A DNA stretch of 64,000 nt from Rhizobium sp. CC-YZS058 (GCF_034720595.1 NZ_JAYESJ010000001.1:374501-438500); one strand, 5' to 3'; positions 17,221-26,426 are shown, counted from the stretch's first letter. The notes: generated from the letters alone by a model not told the origin. A program made the numbers and translations.

Positions 17221-17301
17221 CTTGAACGCTCCGCTGCGGCCTTGCCGACAGGTGCGGATGATCTATCGTTCCGTCCCGAACAGGCTAAGGAGATCGGCGG
17301 C

Positions 17302-18000
17302 GTGGCGGGTGGACAGGTGAAGATCGAGGAAAGCTGGAAGGCGGCCCTCGCGGCGGAGTTCGAAAGCCCCTACATGGCGGCACTCCGCCAGTTTCTCGAA
17401 GGCGAGCGGCAGGCCGGCAAGCAGATCTTTCCCAAAGGGTCGGAATATTTCCGCGCGCTCGATCTGACGCCGCTCGACCAAGTCCGCGTCGTCATTCTCG
17501 GCCAGGATCCCTATCACGGCGAGGGGCAGGCGCATGGGCTGTCCTTCAGCGTGAAACCGGGGGTGCGGCTGCCGCCGTCGCTCGTCAACATCTACAAGGA
17601 GCTGCAGGCCGATCTCGATATCCCGCCGGCCCGCCACGGCTTTCTGGAGAGCTGGGCGAGGCAGGGCGTGCTGCTGCTCAACAGCGTGTTGACGGTGGAA
17701 CGGGCCAGCGCCGCCTCGCATCAGGGCAAGGGCTGGGAAAAATTCACCGATGCCATCATTCGCGCCGTCAATGCCAAGCCGGAGCCGGTGGTCTTCATCC
17801 TCTGGGGCAGCTATGCGCAGAAGAAGGCCGCCTTCGTCGATCCCAGCCGCCATCTCGTCCTGCGCTCCGTCCATCCCTCCCCACTCTCCGCCCATAACGG
17901 CTTCTTCGGCAGCAAACCCTTCTCCCAAGCCAACGCCTTCCTGCGGGAGCATGGGAGAGGGGAGGTGGACTGGAGGGTGGAGGGAGAAGGGAGTGAGTAG
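17302..18000 (+). CDS. ung: Uracil-DNA glycosylase, family 1
   Basis: A 232-residue base-excision repair enzyme that removes uracil from DNA. The catalytic water-activating loop [18 protein letters not shown] (Asp69) and the leucine-insertion loop [25 protein letters not shown] motif with its His are intact. I chose the GTG at 17302 because AAGGAG lies at 17287-17292; a TTG at 17242 is in frame but has no ribosome binding site. The last codons, encoding a GEGSE tail, run into a heptad-repeat array that supplies the stop codon. It is divergent from modA. Confidence 0.93.
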   Translation: MAGGQVKIEESWKAALAAEFESPYMAALRQFLEGERQAGKQIFPKGSEYFRALDLTPLDQVRVVILGQDPYHGEGQAHGLSFSVKPGVRLPPSLVNIYKELQADLDIPPARHGFLESWARQGVLLLNSVLTVERASAASHQGKGWEKFTDAIIRAVNAKPEPVVFILWGSYAQKKAAFVDPSRHLVLRSVHPSPLSAHNGFFGSKPFSQANAFLREHGRGEVDWRVEGEGSE

Positions 18001-18064
18001 TGATCAGTGATCAGTGAGTAGGGAATAGGCAATAGGTAATAAGTAATAAGTAATAAGTAATAAG
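17995..18064 (+). repeat. Degenerate heptad-repeat array, left arm
   Basis: Ten consecutive 7-base units in strict register: GAGTAGT, GATCAGT twice, GAGTAGG, GAATAGG, CAATAGG, then TAATAAG four times. The ung stop codon TAG lies in the first unit. Units drift stepwise from one to the next, as expected from slippage and divergence. The array is inverted relative to a second one at 18127-18182. Confidence 0.85.
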
Positions 18065-18126
18065 GGCTGAGTTCGTCGCGATCGCCGTGAGCTATTTGCT
18101 GAGAGCGCAATTTCACCGGTACTTTC

Positions 18127-18182
18127 TGATCACTGATCACTGATCACTGATCACTGATCACTACTCCCTACTCCCTACTCGC
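18127..18182 (-). repeat. Heptad-repeat array, right arm (inverted)
   Basis: Eight 7-base units on the plus strand: TGATCAC five times, TACTCCC twice and TACTCGC. Read on the minus strand they are GCGAGTA, GGGAGTA and GTGATCA repeats, the same elements as the left arm. The stop codon of the EamA gene lies within it. The 62 bases between the two arrays are ordinary unique sequence. Confidence 0.85.
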
Positions 18183-19052
18183 TCCCATCCTCCGCGCCAC
18201 CACGCTCTCCCGCCAGACCGTGAAGAGGCCGGCGCTGACGACGATGGCCGCGCCGGCGATCATGGGAAGGGTCAGGGTTTCGCCGAACAGGCTGACCCCG
18301 ATGATCGAGGCGAAGACGAGCTGCAGATAGGTGACCGGCTGGATCTCCGAGGCGTCGAGGTTCTCATAGGCCTTGATCAGGAAATAGTGGCTGGAGGTGC
18401 CGGTGAGGCAGAGCAGCACCATGAAGCCCCAATCGGCCGGCGCCAGGCTCGTCCAGTAGAAGGGCCCGATCAGGCTGATCGCCACGGCCCCGGCGGCACC
18501 GGTGTAGAAGAAGCTGGTCATGGCGCTGTCGTCGCGGCTGACCAGACGCGTCGTCACCACATAGAAGGCGAAGACCAGCGCGCTGCAGATCGGCACGATG
18601 AGAAAGGGCTCCACCGTTCCGCCATCCGGCTTCAGAATGAGGAGAACGCCCAGCAGCCCGACGCCGATCGCGCTCCAGCGCCGCCAGCCGACGCGCTCGC
18701 CGAGGATCAGGATCGAGAGCAGGGCCACGAAGATCGGCCCGACGGAGAAGATCGCCTGCGAATGCGCAAGCCCGACATGGGCGAAGGAATAGACGACCAG
18801 AACGATCTGCAGCACCAGAAGCAGGCCGCGCAGCACCTGCACGACCGGCCAGCGGGTGGCGACGGCAGCGCGAAGCCCGCCCGGAGAGCGCGCGGCGATC
18901 AGGATCACGAAACCGGCAAACGCCCAGTAGCGGACCATGGTGATGAAGATCGGCGGGTAGAGCCCGCCCAGATGCTTGGAGATCGTATCCTGGGCCGTGA
19001 AGATCAGGATGGCGATGAACAGGGAGATATAGCCTTGGCGCTTCGACGTCAT
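18168..19052 (-). CDS. EamA/DMT-superfamily exporter
   Basis: A protein of about 294 residues with ten predicted membrane helices in two EamA halves. The first half contains FTAQDTISKHLGGLYPPIFITM-like sequence and RYWAFAGFVILI. A helix reading HSQAIFSVGPIFVALLSILILGE closes it, and the second half has QPVTYLQLVFASIIGVSLFGE. This pattern is that of drug/metabolite exporters of the RhaT/YdcZ type; the substrate is unknown. The ATG at 19052 begins the conserved region, but an ATG at 19091 is possible; neither has a good ribosome binding site. Its last residues (ASRE) and stop are encoded inside the heptad array. It is convergent with ung. Confidence 0.85.
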   Translation of the reverse strand: MTSKRQGYISLFIAILIFTAQDTISKHLGGLYPPIFITMVRYWAFAGFVILIAARSPGGLRAAVATRWPVVQVLRGLLLVLQIVLVVYSFAHVGLAHSQAIFSVGPIFVALLSILILGERVGWRRWSAIGVGLLGVLLILKPDGGTVEPFLIVPICSALVFAFYVVTTRLVSRDDSAMTSFFYTGAAGAVAISLIGPFYWTSLAPADWGFMVLLCLTGTSSHYFLIKAYENLDASEIQPVTYLQLVFASIIGVSLFGETLTLPMIAGAAIVVSAGLFTVWRESVVARRMGASRE

Positions 19053-19194
19053 GGGAGCGACATAGCCCCTTGCACGCCGTTCGCCATGCAAAAACCGCCA
19101 CCAAGGCCAGTTTTCCGCACAAGCCGTCGTTTCACGTGTCTCGATGCCGGGCGCGGCCGCTTGTTTCGGGACCGAGCCGCCGCCCGCTTCTTCG

Positions 19195-20589
19195 TCAATC
19201 CTCGCGGAAGGTGCGCTGCATCTGTTCCGTCAGGGGCTTGGCCAGATAGGAAATCACCGTCCGGTTGGCGATGCGGATATAGGTCTCGGCCGGCATGCCG
19301 GGATAGAGCTGCAGCTCCTTCAGCTTGGCGAGGCTCTCCGGCTTCGGGCGGATGCGGATCGGATAATAGCTGACGCCGGTCCGCTGGTCGGTCACCTGGT
19401 CGGGAGCGATGTTGACGACCTCGCCATCCACTTCCGGGGTGGTGCGGGTGTTGAAGGCGCTGAAGCGGATATCGACTGCCTGGCCAGGGGTGATCTGGTC
19501 GATGTCGTGGGTCGCGACACGCGCCTCCACCGTCAGGCTGTCGGCCTCCGGCACGACCAGCATCAGCACTTCGCCGGGATTGATGACGCCGTTGACCGTG
19601 TGCACCGCAAGCTGGGAGACGCGACCCGTGATCGGGGAGGTGATGTCGAGCCGCTTCAGCTGGTCGAGCGCGGCCACGCGCCGGTCCTCGTTCTCGGCGA
19701 TCTTCGCCTCGACTTCGGTCAGTTCCTTGGCGTTCTCGCTGCGCATGTCCTCGTCGAGCTGCAGGATCTGCATGTCGATTTCGCTCGACTTGCCGGCCGC
19801 CTGGGCACGGGCGGCAAGCCGTGCGCCGCGCTCGCCTTCCAGCTGGGCGCGATCGCGCTTGAGTGCGGTCACCCGCTGCATCGAGACAAGGCCCTTGGCA
19901 TAGAGCTTGTCCACGCCGTCGAGCTCGTCCGCGATCAGCTTCAGCGAGTCGCTGACGGCGGCAAGCTGCACCGTCTGGCCCTCGATCTCCTCCTTCAGCT
20001 GCGCCTTGCGGGCGTTCAGCTGGTTGACCATGCCGACGCGGGCGCTCTTGCGGTTCTCGAAGAAGTTGCGCTCGCTCTCCGCCAGAATGCGGACGGAGTC
20101 ACCGGTCGTCAGCGCGGTCAGATCTTCGGGGATGGTAAAGCTCGCCGCGCCCAGCTGCTCCGCCCGGATGCGGGCGCGGCGCGCATAAAGCTGCGCGAGC
20201 GAATTTTGCACGATCGAGAGATTGGCCCGCACCGTGGTCGGGTCGAGCCGCAGCAGAACCTGCCCGGCATCGACGCGCTGGCCTTCGCGCACGAGGAGCT
20301 CACCGACGATGCCGCCGGTCAGATGCTGGATCTTCTTCACATTGTTCTCGACCACCACCGTGCCGGAGGCAACGATGGCGCTGGAGAGTTCCGTGGTCCA
20401 GGCCCAGCCGCCGATACCGCCGACCAGAACCGTCGCCATCAGGCCCACGGCCAGCATGTGCCGGGACAAGGAGCGGCGCGCCGTGTTCGTCGCCGGCGCC
20501 GAGGGCTTGTTCGGCGCAGCGGCGTTGGTCTGTTTGGCCGGCGCGATGGCGGCAGCACGGACGGGGGTGCGGTCTGGCGTCTGTGTCAC
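19195..20589 (-). CDS. prsE: Type I secretion membrane-fusion protein (HlyD/PrsE family)
   Basis: A 464-residue periplasmic adaptor of a type I secretion system. An Ala/Pro-rich cytoplasmic tail (residues 1-42) precedes one membrane helix (about 46-66). Then come a lipoyl half-motif (VVVENNVKKIQHLTGGIVGE), a long coiled coil (about 130-300), the second lipoyl half (LDITSPITGRVSQLAVHT) and a beta-barrel domain ending in the family motif LYPGMPAETYI. It would link the PrsD-like ATPase to a TolC-type outer-membrane channel, none of which is adjacent. It starts with GTG, overlapping the upstream stop codon (GTGA), so the two genes are translationally coupled. Confidence 0.88.
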   Translation of the reverse strand: MTQTPDRTPVRAAAIAPAKQTNAAAPNKPSAPATNTARRSLSRHMLAVGLMATVLVGGIGGWAWTTELSSAIVASGTVVVENNVKKIQHLTGGIVGELLVREGQRVDAGQVLLRLDPTTVRANLSIVQNSLAQLYARRARIRAEQLGAASFTIPEDLTALTTGDSVRILAESERNFFENRKSARVGMVNQLNARKAQLKEEIEGQTVQLAAVSDSLKLIADELDGVDKLYAKGLVSMQRVTALKRDRAQLEGERGARLAARAQAAGKSSEIDMQILQLDEDMRSENAKELTEVEAKIAENEDRRVAALDQLKRLDITSPITGRVSQLAVHTVNGVINPGEVLMLVVPEADSLTVEARVATHDIDQITPGQAVDIRFSAFNTRTTPEVDGEVVNIAPDQVTDQRTGVSYYPIRIRPKPESLAKLKELQLYPGMPAETYIRIANRTVISYLAKPLTEQMQRTFRED

Positions 20590-22355
20590 TTGCTGTTCTC
20601 CTGCCCGTCGCTCACCACCTTCAGCGCAGCCTGTCCGCCGCCCTGGGCCGCCTGGCCCTGCCGGTTCGGCTGGCGCAGGATCTGGGCCAGCACCTCATCC
20701 TTGGGGCCGAAGGCCTGCATCCGGCCCTCCGCCATCATCAGCACGAGATCGACGCTGGCAAGCGCGCTCGGCCGGTGGGCCACGACGATGACGATGCCGC
20801 CACGCGCGCGGACACTGAGGATCGCTTCGGAAAGCGCCTGCTCGCCTTCGGCATCCAGGTTGGAATTCGGTTCATCGAGCACGACGAGGAAAGGCTCGCC
20901 ATACAGCGCGCGGGCGAGCGCCACACGCTGGCGCTGGCCGGCGGAAAGCGCCGAGCCTCCTTCGCCGATCTCCGTCTCATAGCCGTTCGGCAGCTTCAGG
21001 ATCAGATCGTTGACGCGCGCGGCCTTGGCAGCCGCGACGATGGACTCCGCCGAGGCGTTTTCGTCGAAGCGGCAGATGTTCTGCGCCACGGTGCCGGAGA
21101 ACAGCTCCACGTCCTGCGGGAGGTAACCGATATGCCGGCCGAGCCGATCGCTGTCCCATTGGTCGAGCGCGGCGCCATCGAGGCGCACCGCGCCGCGGAA
21201 GCTCGGCCAGACGCCGATCAGCGCGCGCGCCAGCGAGGACTTGCCCGAGGCGCTGGGGCCGACCACGCCAAGCGCGCTGCCGGCGCGAACGGTGAAGGTC
21301 ACGTCGGCAAAGGTGACACGCTGGACGCCGGGAGGGCCGCCGGCCAGGTTCTCCGCCGAAAGCCGCTCGCGCGGTGCAGGCAGCGCCAGGGGCTCGCTCG
21401 CCTCCGGCAGCACCTTCAGGAGATCGTTGAGCCGCGCCCAGCTCTGGCGCGCGGACACGAAGCCGCGCCAATTGGCGATGGCAAGTTCCACGGGTGCAAG
21501 CGCCCGCGCGGTCAGGATCGAGCCGGCAATGATGATGCCGGGCGAGGCCATGCCTTCGATGACGAGAACGGCACCGGTGGCAAGGACACCGGACTGCAAG
21601 GCCATGCGGAACACCTTGGAGAGCGAACCATAGCCATTCGAGACGTCCGAAGTCGTCTGGTTGAATTCCCGGTAGCGCGCATTGCGCACTTCCCACTGCT
21701 CGGACATCCGCCCGAGCATGCCCATGGACTGCATGACTTCGGCATTGCGCTGCGAGGCCTGGGCAAAGGCGTTGCGCATATTGCCGCTTTCCGACGCCCT
21801 CTTGGACGGGCCCTGCGTGCCGCGGTTGGTGAGAAAGGTCAGCACGACCAGGATCAGCGAGCCGCCGATCGCGACATAGCCGATCACGGGATGGAACAGG
21901 AAGCAGATGCCGATATAGAGCGGCAGCCAGGGGAGGTCGAAAAAGGCAGCCGGTCCCGTTCCGGACAGGAAGGAGCGGACCTGGTCGAAGTCCCGCAGCG
22001 GCTGCAGGCCGTCGCCATGGCTGCGCATCTTCAAGGGCGAGCGGACGATCGTGCGGTAGATGCGCCCGCTCATCGCCTCGTCCAGCGCGCCGCCGATGCG
22101 CACCAGCATACGCCCGCGCACCGTCTCGAACGCGCCCTGGAAGCAATAGAGCAGCAGGGCCAGTACGCAGAGCGCGATCAGCGTCGGGATGCTGCGGCTC
22201 GGCAGCACGCGGTCATAGACCTCGAGCATGAAGAAGGAGCCGGTGAGGTAGAGGATGTTCACGAGCGCGCTGGCGATCGCGACACCGATGAAGGCGCCCT
22301 TGCAACTGCGCAGCGCTTCTGCCGGCTCCGAACTCTTCGTCTGGCTGATCGTCAT
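20586..22355 (-). CDS. prsD: Type I secretion ABC transporter (PrtD/PrsD family)
   Basis: A 589-residue half-transporter. Residues 1-300 are a six-helix ABC membrane domain; the rest is the ATPase, with Walker A GPSASGKSSLARAL, signature LSAGQRQRVALARAL, Walker B FLVVLDEPNSNLD and the switch His in VVAHRPSAL. In rhizobia PrsDE exports glycanases, adhesins and calcium-binding RTX-like proteins without a cleaved signal. No substrate gene is next to it here, so the cargo must be encoded elsewhere. GAGGAA precedes the ATG. Confidence 0.9.
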   Translation of the reverse strand: MTISQTKSSEPAEALRSCKGAFIGVAIASALVNILYLTGSFFMLEVYDRVLPSRSIPTLIALCVLALLLYCFQGAFETVRGRMLVRIGGALDEAMSGRIYRTIVRSPLKMRSHGDGLQPLRDFDQVRSFLSGTGPAAFFDLPWLPLYIGICFLFHPVIGYVAIGGSLILVVLTFLTNRGTQGPSKRASESGNMRNAFAQASQRNAEVMQSMGMLGRMSEQWEVRNARYREFNQTTSDVSNGYGSLSKVFRMALQSGVLATGAVLVIEGMASPGIIIAGSILTARALAPVELAIANWRGFVSARQSWARLNDLLKVLPEASEPLALPAPRERLSAENLAGGPPGVQRVTFADVTFTVRAGSALGVVGPSASGKSSLARALIGVWPSFRGAVRLDGAALDQWDSDRLGRHIGYLPQDVELFSGTVAQNICRFDENASAESIVAAAKAARVNDLILKLPNGYETEIGEGGSALSAGQRQRVALARALYGEPFLVVLDEPNSNLDAEGEQALSEAILSVRARGGIVIVVAHRPSALASVDLVLMMAEGRMQAFGPKDEVLAQILRQPNRQGQAAQGGGQAALKVVSDGQENSK

Positions 22356-22659
22356 GATTCCTCGTGCCCCGGTAACCCCGTGTCGTCGGCTCTATACATC
22401 ACCGATCGTTAAAAAGCTTCCCTAAAACGATGCTCATTTCCGGGAGGTCAAAGTCTCGATGGTCCGTGCGCTGCGTTGAGAAATGGTCTCGGTGCTCTGG
22501 TCTCATAAACGAAATCATGGCTTTTTTATCAGTCTTCTGGCTCATACAGGCAGGCTTGGGCGGATGATCTCGGCGAAAGCGGCCGCTTCGAAAGAAAGTG
22601 GCGACTTTCCTTCATGAATCTCCATATCGCCTGGGCACTGCGAATCGAAAGGGCGGCGG
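22356..22659. other. Non-coding gap between prsD and cobF
   Basis: No gene or cobalamin riboswitch is recognisable in these 304 bases. They hold divergent upstream regions. A perfect 12-base palindrome, AAGCGGCCGCTT, lies at 22577-22588. A hairpin with arms GAAAGT and ACTTTC around GGCG lies at 22594-22609, about 50 bases before cobF. Their roles are unknown. Confidence 0.6.
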
Positions 22660-23436
22660 ATGCGGCAGGTTTATGTGATCGGAATCGGAACAGGCGATCC
22701 GCGCCATCTCACGCTGGAAGCGGTCGACCATCTTGCCGGCGCCGATGTCGTCTTCATTCCCCGCAAGGGAGAGGAGAAGGAGATGCTGGCCGAGGTGCGG
22801 CGCGAGATGGTCCGGCATCACGGCCGGAAGGACCAGCGCATCGTCGAGTTCGACCTGCCGCGCCGTCGCAGCACGGGGATCGGCTATGAAGAGGGTGTCG
22901 CCGAATGGCATGCCGCAATCGCCGACCTTTATGCCGGCCTGTTGAGGGATCAGCTCGAAGAGAGCGAAGCGGCTGCCTTTCTCGTCTGGGGCGATCCGAT
23001 GCTCTATGACAGCACCCTGAGGATCCTGGAGCGTGTGCGGGGGCTCGATGCGGTCTCCTTCGCGGTCACTGTCGTGCCCGGCATCACCAGCATCCAGGCG
23101 CTGGCCGCCACCCACGCCATTCCCCTCAACGCCATCGGCCAGCCAGTCACCATCACCACCGGTCGCCGCCTGACGGAGACTTTCCCGGACCCGGCCGGAA
23201 CGGCGGTGGTCATGCTGGATGGCGAACAGGCCTTCCTGGCGCTCACCGATCCGGAGGTGACGATCTACTGGGGCGCCTATCTCGGCCTGCCGCAACAGGT
23301 CATCATCGCCGGCAAGCTCGGCCTCGTGCGCGAGGAGATCGCCGCACGGCGTGCCGCGTTGCGCGCCGACCATGGCTGGATCATGGATATCTACCTGCTT
23401 CGCCGAACCGATGCGGAGCGTGGCGACGAGGCCTGA
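22660..23436 (+). CDS. cobF: Precorrin-6A synthase (deacetylating)
   Basis: A 258-residue S-adenosylmethionine-dependent tetrapyrrole methyltransferase. The glycine-rich N-terminus VIGIGTGDPRHLTLEA, the LVWGDPMLYDSTLRIL motif and VTVVPGITSIQALAA place it in the cobalt-precorrin methylase fold. The specific CobF features are its length and the WHAAIADLYAGLL and TVVPGITS segments. It methylates C1 and removes the acetyl group in the aerobic pathway to vitamin B12. It opens the cob block and probably drives its transcription. Confidence 0.88.
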   Translation: MRQVYVIGIGTGDPRHLTLEAVDHLAGADVVFIPRKGEEKEMLAEVRREMVRHHGRKDQRIVEFDLPRRRSTGIGYEEGVAEWHAAIADLYAGLLRDQLEESEAAAFLVWGDPMLYDSTLRILERVRGLDAVSFAVTVVPGITSIQALAATHAIPLNAIGQPVTITTGRRLTETFPDPAGTAVVMLDGEQAFLALTDPEVTIYWGAYLGLPQQVIIAGKLGLVREEIAARRAALRADHGWIMDIYLLRRTDAERGDEA

Positions 23437-23515
23437 ATTTGCACGTTGGGCCCGCAATGGCGTAAGACCAGAAACGGTGACGGCACGAGGCCCTGATGCC
23501 GCCCGATCGAGACCC

Positions 23516-24922
23516 ATGGACGCCACGATTCCACGCCCCCTTGCGCCGTCGCCTGTTTCCGCCCTTCGCCGCGGCGCATGCCCAAGCCTTGCCGCGCCCA
23601 TGGCGACGGGCGACGGGCTGCTGGTGCGGTTGCGGCCGGTCGGCGGGGCCTTGTCGATGCGCGAGGTTCAGGCGCTTGCAAGCGCGGCTGCGCGTTACGG
23701 CAATGGTCGGCTGGACGTCACGGCACGGGGCAACCTTCAGGTTCGCGGGTTGCGCGACGAAACGGTCGCCCCTTTCGCCGCCGCTCTCGCCGAGGCAGGG
23801 ACCGTCGTGGAAAGCGGGACGGCCGTCGAGGTCCCGCCGCTGGCGGGGCTCGATCGCACCGAATATGCCGATCCGCGCCCGCTGGCCGCGCAGCTGCGCG
23901 CGCTCGCGAAAGAGCATGTGCTCGCCCCGAAATTCACCGTGATCGTCGATGGCGGCGGGCAATTGTCCCTGGCCGGCCAATCGGCCGATCTCCGGTTCAA
24001 TGCACTCGACCAGACACGCTGGCGTCTGGCCCTGGGTGGCTCAGTGATGCGTGCTGCCGAAGTCGCTACTGTTGAGGCCTCGGCGATTTCCGAAGCGGGA
24101 CGTTTGATCTTCGCCGCGCTCGCGGCACGCGGTCCGTCCGCGCGCGGCCGGGATCTCGACCCCGGCCTGCTGCGTACCCTGTTGCTCGACAACGGTCTGG
24201 CCGAGGCGGGGCCGGTCCGGGCGGCGAAGGCTTTTGATCGGCTGGGAGAGGCGCACATTTCGTTGGCACCGATCGGACACCTCGATATCCCGGGCTGTCC
24301 GGTGCTTGGCGTCGCGCCGGCCTTCGGGCAGGTCCGCGCCGAGGGGCTCGAAACGCTTGCGGAGGCGGCGGAAGCGTGCGGTGCGGATGCGCTGCGCCCG
24401 GCGCCGGGGCGGGCTCTGCTCTTCACGGGAATGTCCAGCGATGCGATCACAGCGCTTGCCGAGCGTGCCGTCTCGCTCGGCTTCAGTGCTGATCCCGCCG
24501 ATCCGGTGCATCGGATCGCGGCCTGTACCGGCCGGGTCGGCTGCGCATCGGGCGGTCTCGACACGCAGGGCGCCGCGCGGCGCCTGCTCGCGGCCGCGCC
24601 GTCGCTCTTCGACGGGTCGGTCGATCTCCATCTCTCGGGCTGCCAGAAGGGCTGCGCCCATCCTGCATCCGCCACGCTTGTCCTGGTCGCGACGCCTTCC
24701 GGCCCGGGTCTCGTCGTCGGTGGAACGGCCTCCAGCCTCCCGCTCGCCTATCAAGACGAGGCAGGGCTCGGCGCGGCGGCATCCGCGCTCGCCCGGCTGG
24801 TGGAGGTGGAGAAACAGGTTGGCGAATCGGTTGCGGCCTGCCTTAAACGGCTGGATCCGGCGCAGATCGCGGCCGTGTTTTCCAGAGGAGCGTCGGCGAG
24901 CGGCCCTCCGAGACAGGATTGA
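23516..24922 (+). CDS. cobG: Precorrin-3B synthase
   Basis: A 468-residue iron-sulfur mono-oxygenase related to nitrite/sulfite reductases. It carries out the oxygen-dependent step of aerobic B12 synthesis that prepares the ring for contraction. The family's first half shows LDVTARGNLQVRGL. The [4Fe-4S]/sirohaem-type cysteines are in RIAACTGRVGCASG and HLSGCQKGCAHP. The start at 23516 is the best ATG; a GTG at 23477 is in frame and cannot be excluded, since neither has a strong ribosome binding site. Its presence marks the oxygen-dependent route rather than the anaerobic cbi route. Confidence 0.9.
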   Translation: MDATIPRPLAPSPVSALRRGACPSLAAPMATGDGLLVRLRPVGGALSMREVQALASAAARYGNGRLDVTARGNLQVRGLRDETVAPFAAALAEAGTVVESGTAVEVPPLAGLDRTEYADPRPLAAQLRALAKEHVLAPKFTVIVDGGGQLSLAGQSADLRFNALDQTRWRLALGGSVMRAAEVATVEASAISEAGRLIFAALAARGPSARGRDLDPGLLRTLLLDNGLAEAGPVRAAKAFDRLGEAHISLAPIGHLDIPGCPVLGVAPAFGQVRAEGLETLAEAAEACGADALRPAPGRALLFTGMSSDAITALAERAVSLGFSADPADPVHRIAACTGRVGCASGGLDTQGAARRLLAAAPSLFDGSVDLHLSGCQKGCAHPASATLVLVATPSGPGLVVGGTASSLPLAYQDEAGLGAAASALARLVEVEKQVGESVAACLKRLDPAQIAAVFSRGASASGPPRQD

Positions 24923-24924
24923 GA

Positions 24925-25572
24925 ATGCCCGAGACGACTGAGCCCGGTTACGACTACATCAAGGATGGCGCCGCAATCTACGAGCGCTCCTTTGCCATCA
25001 TCCGGGCCGAGGCGGATCTGTCGCGCTTTTCGGAGGACGAGGCCGATCTCGCGGTGCGCATGATCCATGCCTGCGGGCTTGTGGAGGCCGCGCGCGATTT
25101 CGTCTTCTCGCCGGGCTTCGTCGCGGCGGCGCGCGGGGCCCTTGCCAAGGGCGCACCCATTCTCTGCGATGCCTTCATGGTGGCGCAGGGGGTCACGCGG
25201 GCGCGGCTGCCGGCCGACAATCCGGTGCTCTGCACCCTGCGCGAGCCGGAGGTGGCGGCGCGTGCCGCCGAGATCGGCAACACGCGCACGGCGGCGGCGC
25301 TCACCCTCTGGGGCGACCGGCTGGAGGGCGCGGTCGTGGCGATCGGCAATGCGCCGACGGCCTTGTTCTTCCTGCTCGAAATGCTGCGCGACGGCGCGCC
25401 GAAGCCGGCGGCGATCCTCGGCATGCCGGTCGGCTTCGTCGGTGCGGCGGAATCGAAGGATGCATTGGCCGAACAGTCCTACGGCGTGCCCTTCGCCATC
25501 GTGCGCGGGCGTCTGGGCGGCAGCGCCATCACGGCCGCCGCGCTCAATTCTCTCGCGAGGCCGGGCCTGTGA
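24925..25572 (+). CDS. cobH: Precorrin-8X methylmutase
   Basis: A 215-residue enzyme that moves a methyl group from C11 to C12 to make hydrogenobyrinate. Typical CobH segments are YIKDGAAIYERSFAIIRAEADL, with the invariant His in VRMIHACGLVEAARD, and the product-binding GMPVGFVGAAESKDAL. The start at 24925 follows the cobG stop by two bases; a TTG at 24919 is possible. Its stop overlaps the GTG start of cobI. Confidence 0.93.
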   Translation: MPETTEPGYDYIKDGAAIYERSFAIIRAEADLSRFSEDEADLAVRMIHACGLVEAARDFVFSPGFVAAARGALAKGAPILCDAFMVAQGVTRARLPADNPVLCTLREPEVAARAAEIGNTRTAAALTLWGDRLEGAVVAIGNAPTALFFLLEMLRDGAPKPAAILGMPVGFVGAAESKDALAEQSYGVPFAIVRGRLGGSAITAAALNSLARPGL

Positions 25573-26426
25573 GCGGGGTTCAGCCGGGAAAACTCTACGG
25601 TGTCGGCACGGGGCCGGGCGATCCGGAACTGCTGACGCTCAAAGCCCTGCGCATCCTGCGCGAGGCCGACGTGCTGGCCTATTTCGCCAAGGCCGGCCGC
25701 CGCGGCAATGGCCGGACGATCCTCGACCGTCTGGACGGGGAGGGCACACTCGCCACCTTCCTCGGCTCCGGCTCCGGCTCCGGCTCCGGTTCCGCCGATC
25801 CGCTTCGCGTCAAGGAGCGGCTGGAACTGCCGCTCTACTATCCGGTGACGACCGAGATCGACAAGGACCACGACGACTACAAGGGGCAGATCGGCGCCTT
25901 CTACGACGAGTCCGCCGCCCGCCTCGCCGCCCATCTCGACCGGGGCGCGACGATCGCGGTGCTGAGCGAAGGCGATCCGCTGTTCTACGGCTCCTACATG
26001 CATCTCCATGTGCGGCTGGCGCCGCGCTATGCGGCGGAAGTGGTGCCGGGCGTGACCGCCATGTCCGGCTGCTGGTCGCTTGCTGGATTGCCGATCGTGC
26101 AGGGGGATGATGTGCTGTCCGTCCTGCCCGGCACCATGGTCGAGGCGGAGCTCGCTCGCCGGCTGGCCGATACGGATGCGGCCGTGATCATGAAGGTCGG
26201 CCGCAACCTGCCGAAGATCCGCCGCGCGCTTGCCGCTGTCGGCAAGCTGGGCGAGGCGATCTATGTGGAGCGCGGCACCATGCAGAACGCCGCCACCCAG
26301 CCGCTGGCCGAAAAGGCCGATGATATCGCGCCCTATTTTTCGCTCGTCCTCATCCCCGGCTGGCGGCAGAAGCCCCTGCCGGCGCCGCTGATCGAGACGA
26401 TGAGCCTTTCGGGAGCCCTCTCGTGA
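25569..26426 (+). CDS. cobI: Precorrin-2 C20-methyltransferase
   Basis: A 285-residue S-adenosylmethionine methyltransferase. It has the glycine-rich start GVGTGPGDPELLTLKALRIL, the LSEGDPLFYGSYMHLH motif and VVPGVTAMSGCWSLAGLP. It adds the C20 methyl group to precorrin-2, committing it to corrin. It starts at a GTG overlapping the cobH stop (GTGA). An insertion of ten alternating Gly-Ser residues at about 66-75, just before the conserved LPLYYPVTTEI, is encoded by a hexanucleotide repeat and is not a normal family feature. Confidence 0.93.
   Translation: MSGVQPGKLYGVGTGPGDPELLTLKALRILREADVLAYFAKAGRRGNGRTILDRLDGEGTLATFLGSGSGSGSGSADPLRVKERLELPLYYPVTTEIDKDHDDYKGQIGAFYDESAARLAAHLDRGATIAVLSEGDPLFYGSYMHLHVRLAPRYAAEVVPGVTAMSGCWSLAGLPIVQGDDVLSVLPGTMVEAELARRLADTDAAVIMKVGRNLPKIRRALAAVGKLGEAIYVERGTMQNAATQPLAEKADDIAPYFSLVLIPGWRQKPLPAPLIETMSLSGALS
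25764..25793 (+). repeat. In-frame hexanucleotide repeat in cobI
   Basis: Four perfect copies of GGCTCC followed by GGTTCC encode (Gly-Ser)5. The unit is a multiple of three, so copy-number change by slippage lengthens or shortens a flexible linker without breaking the frame. Confidence 0.9.

Noticed and set aside
17242..17301. Longer ung starting from TTG at 17242
   Set aside because: No ribosome binding site; AAGGAG before the GTG at 17302 is far better, and the extra residues are not part of the enzyme fold.
17995..18182. CRISPR array
   Set aside because: The units are 7 bases long, contiguous and without spacers.
22356..22659. Cobalamin riboswitch before the cob block
   Set aside because: I looked for the conserved B12-box pattern on both strands and did not find it; the hairpins present do not fit.
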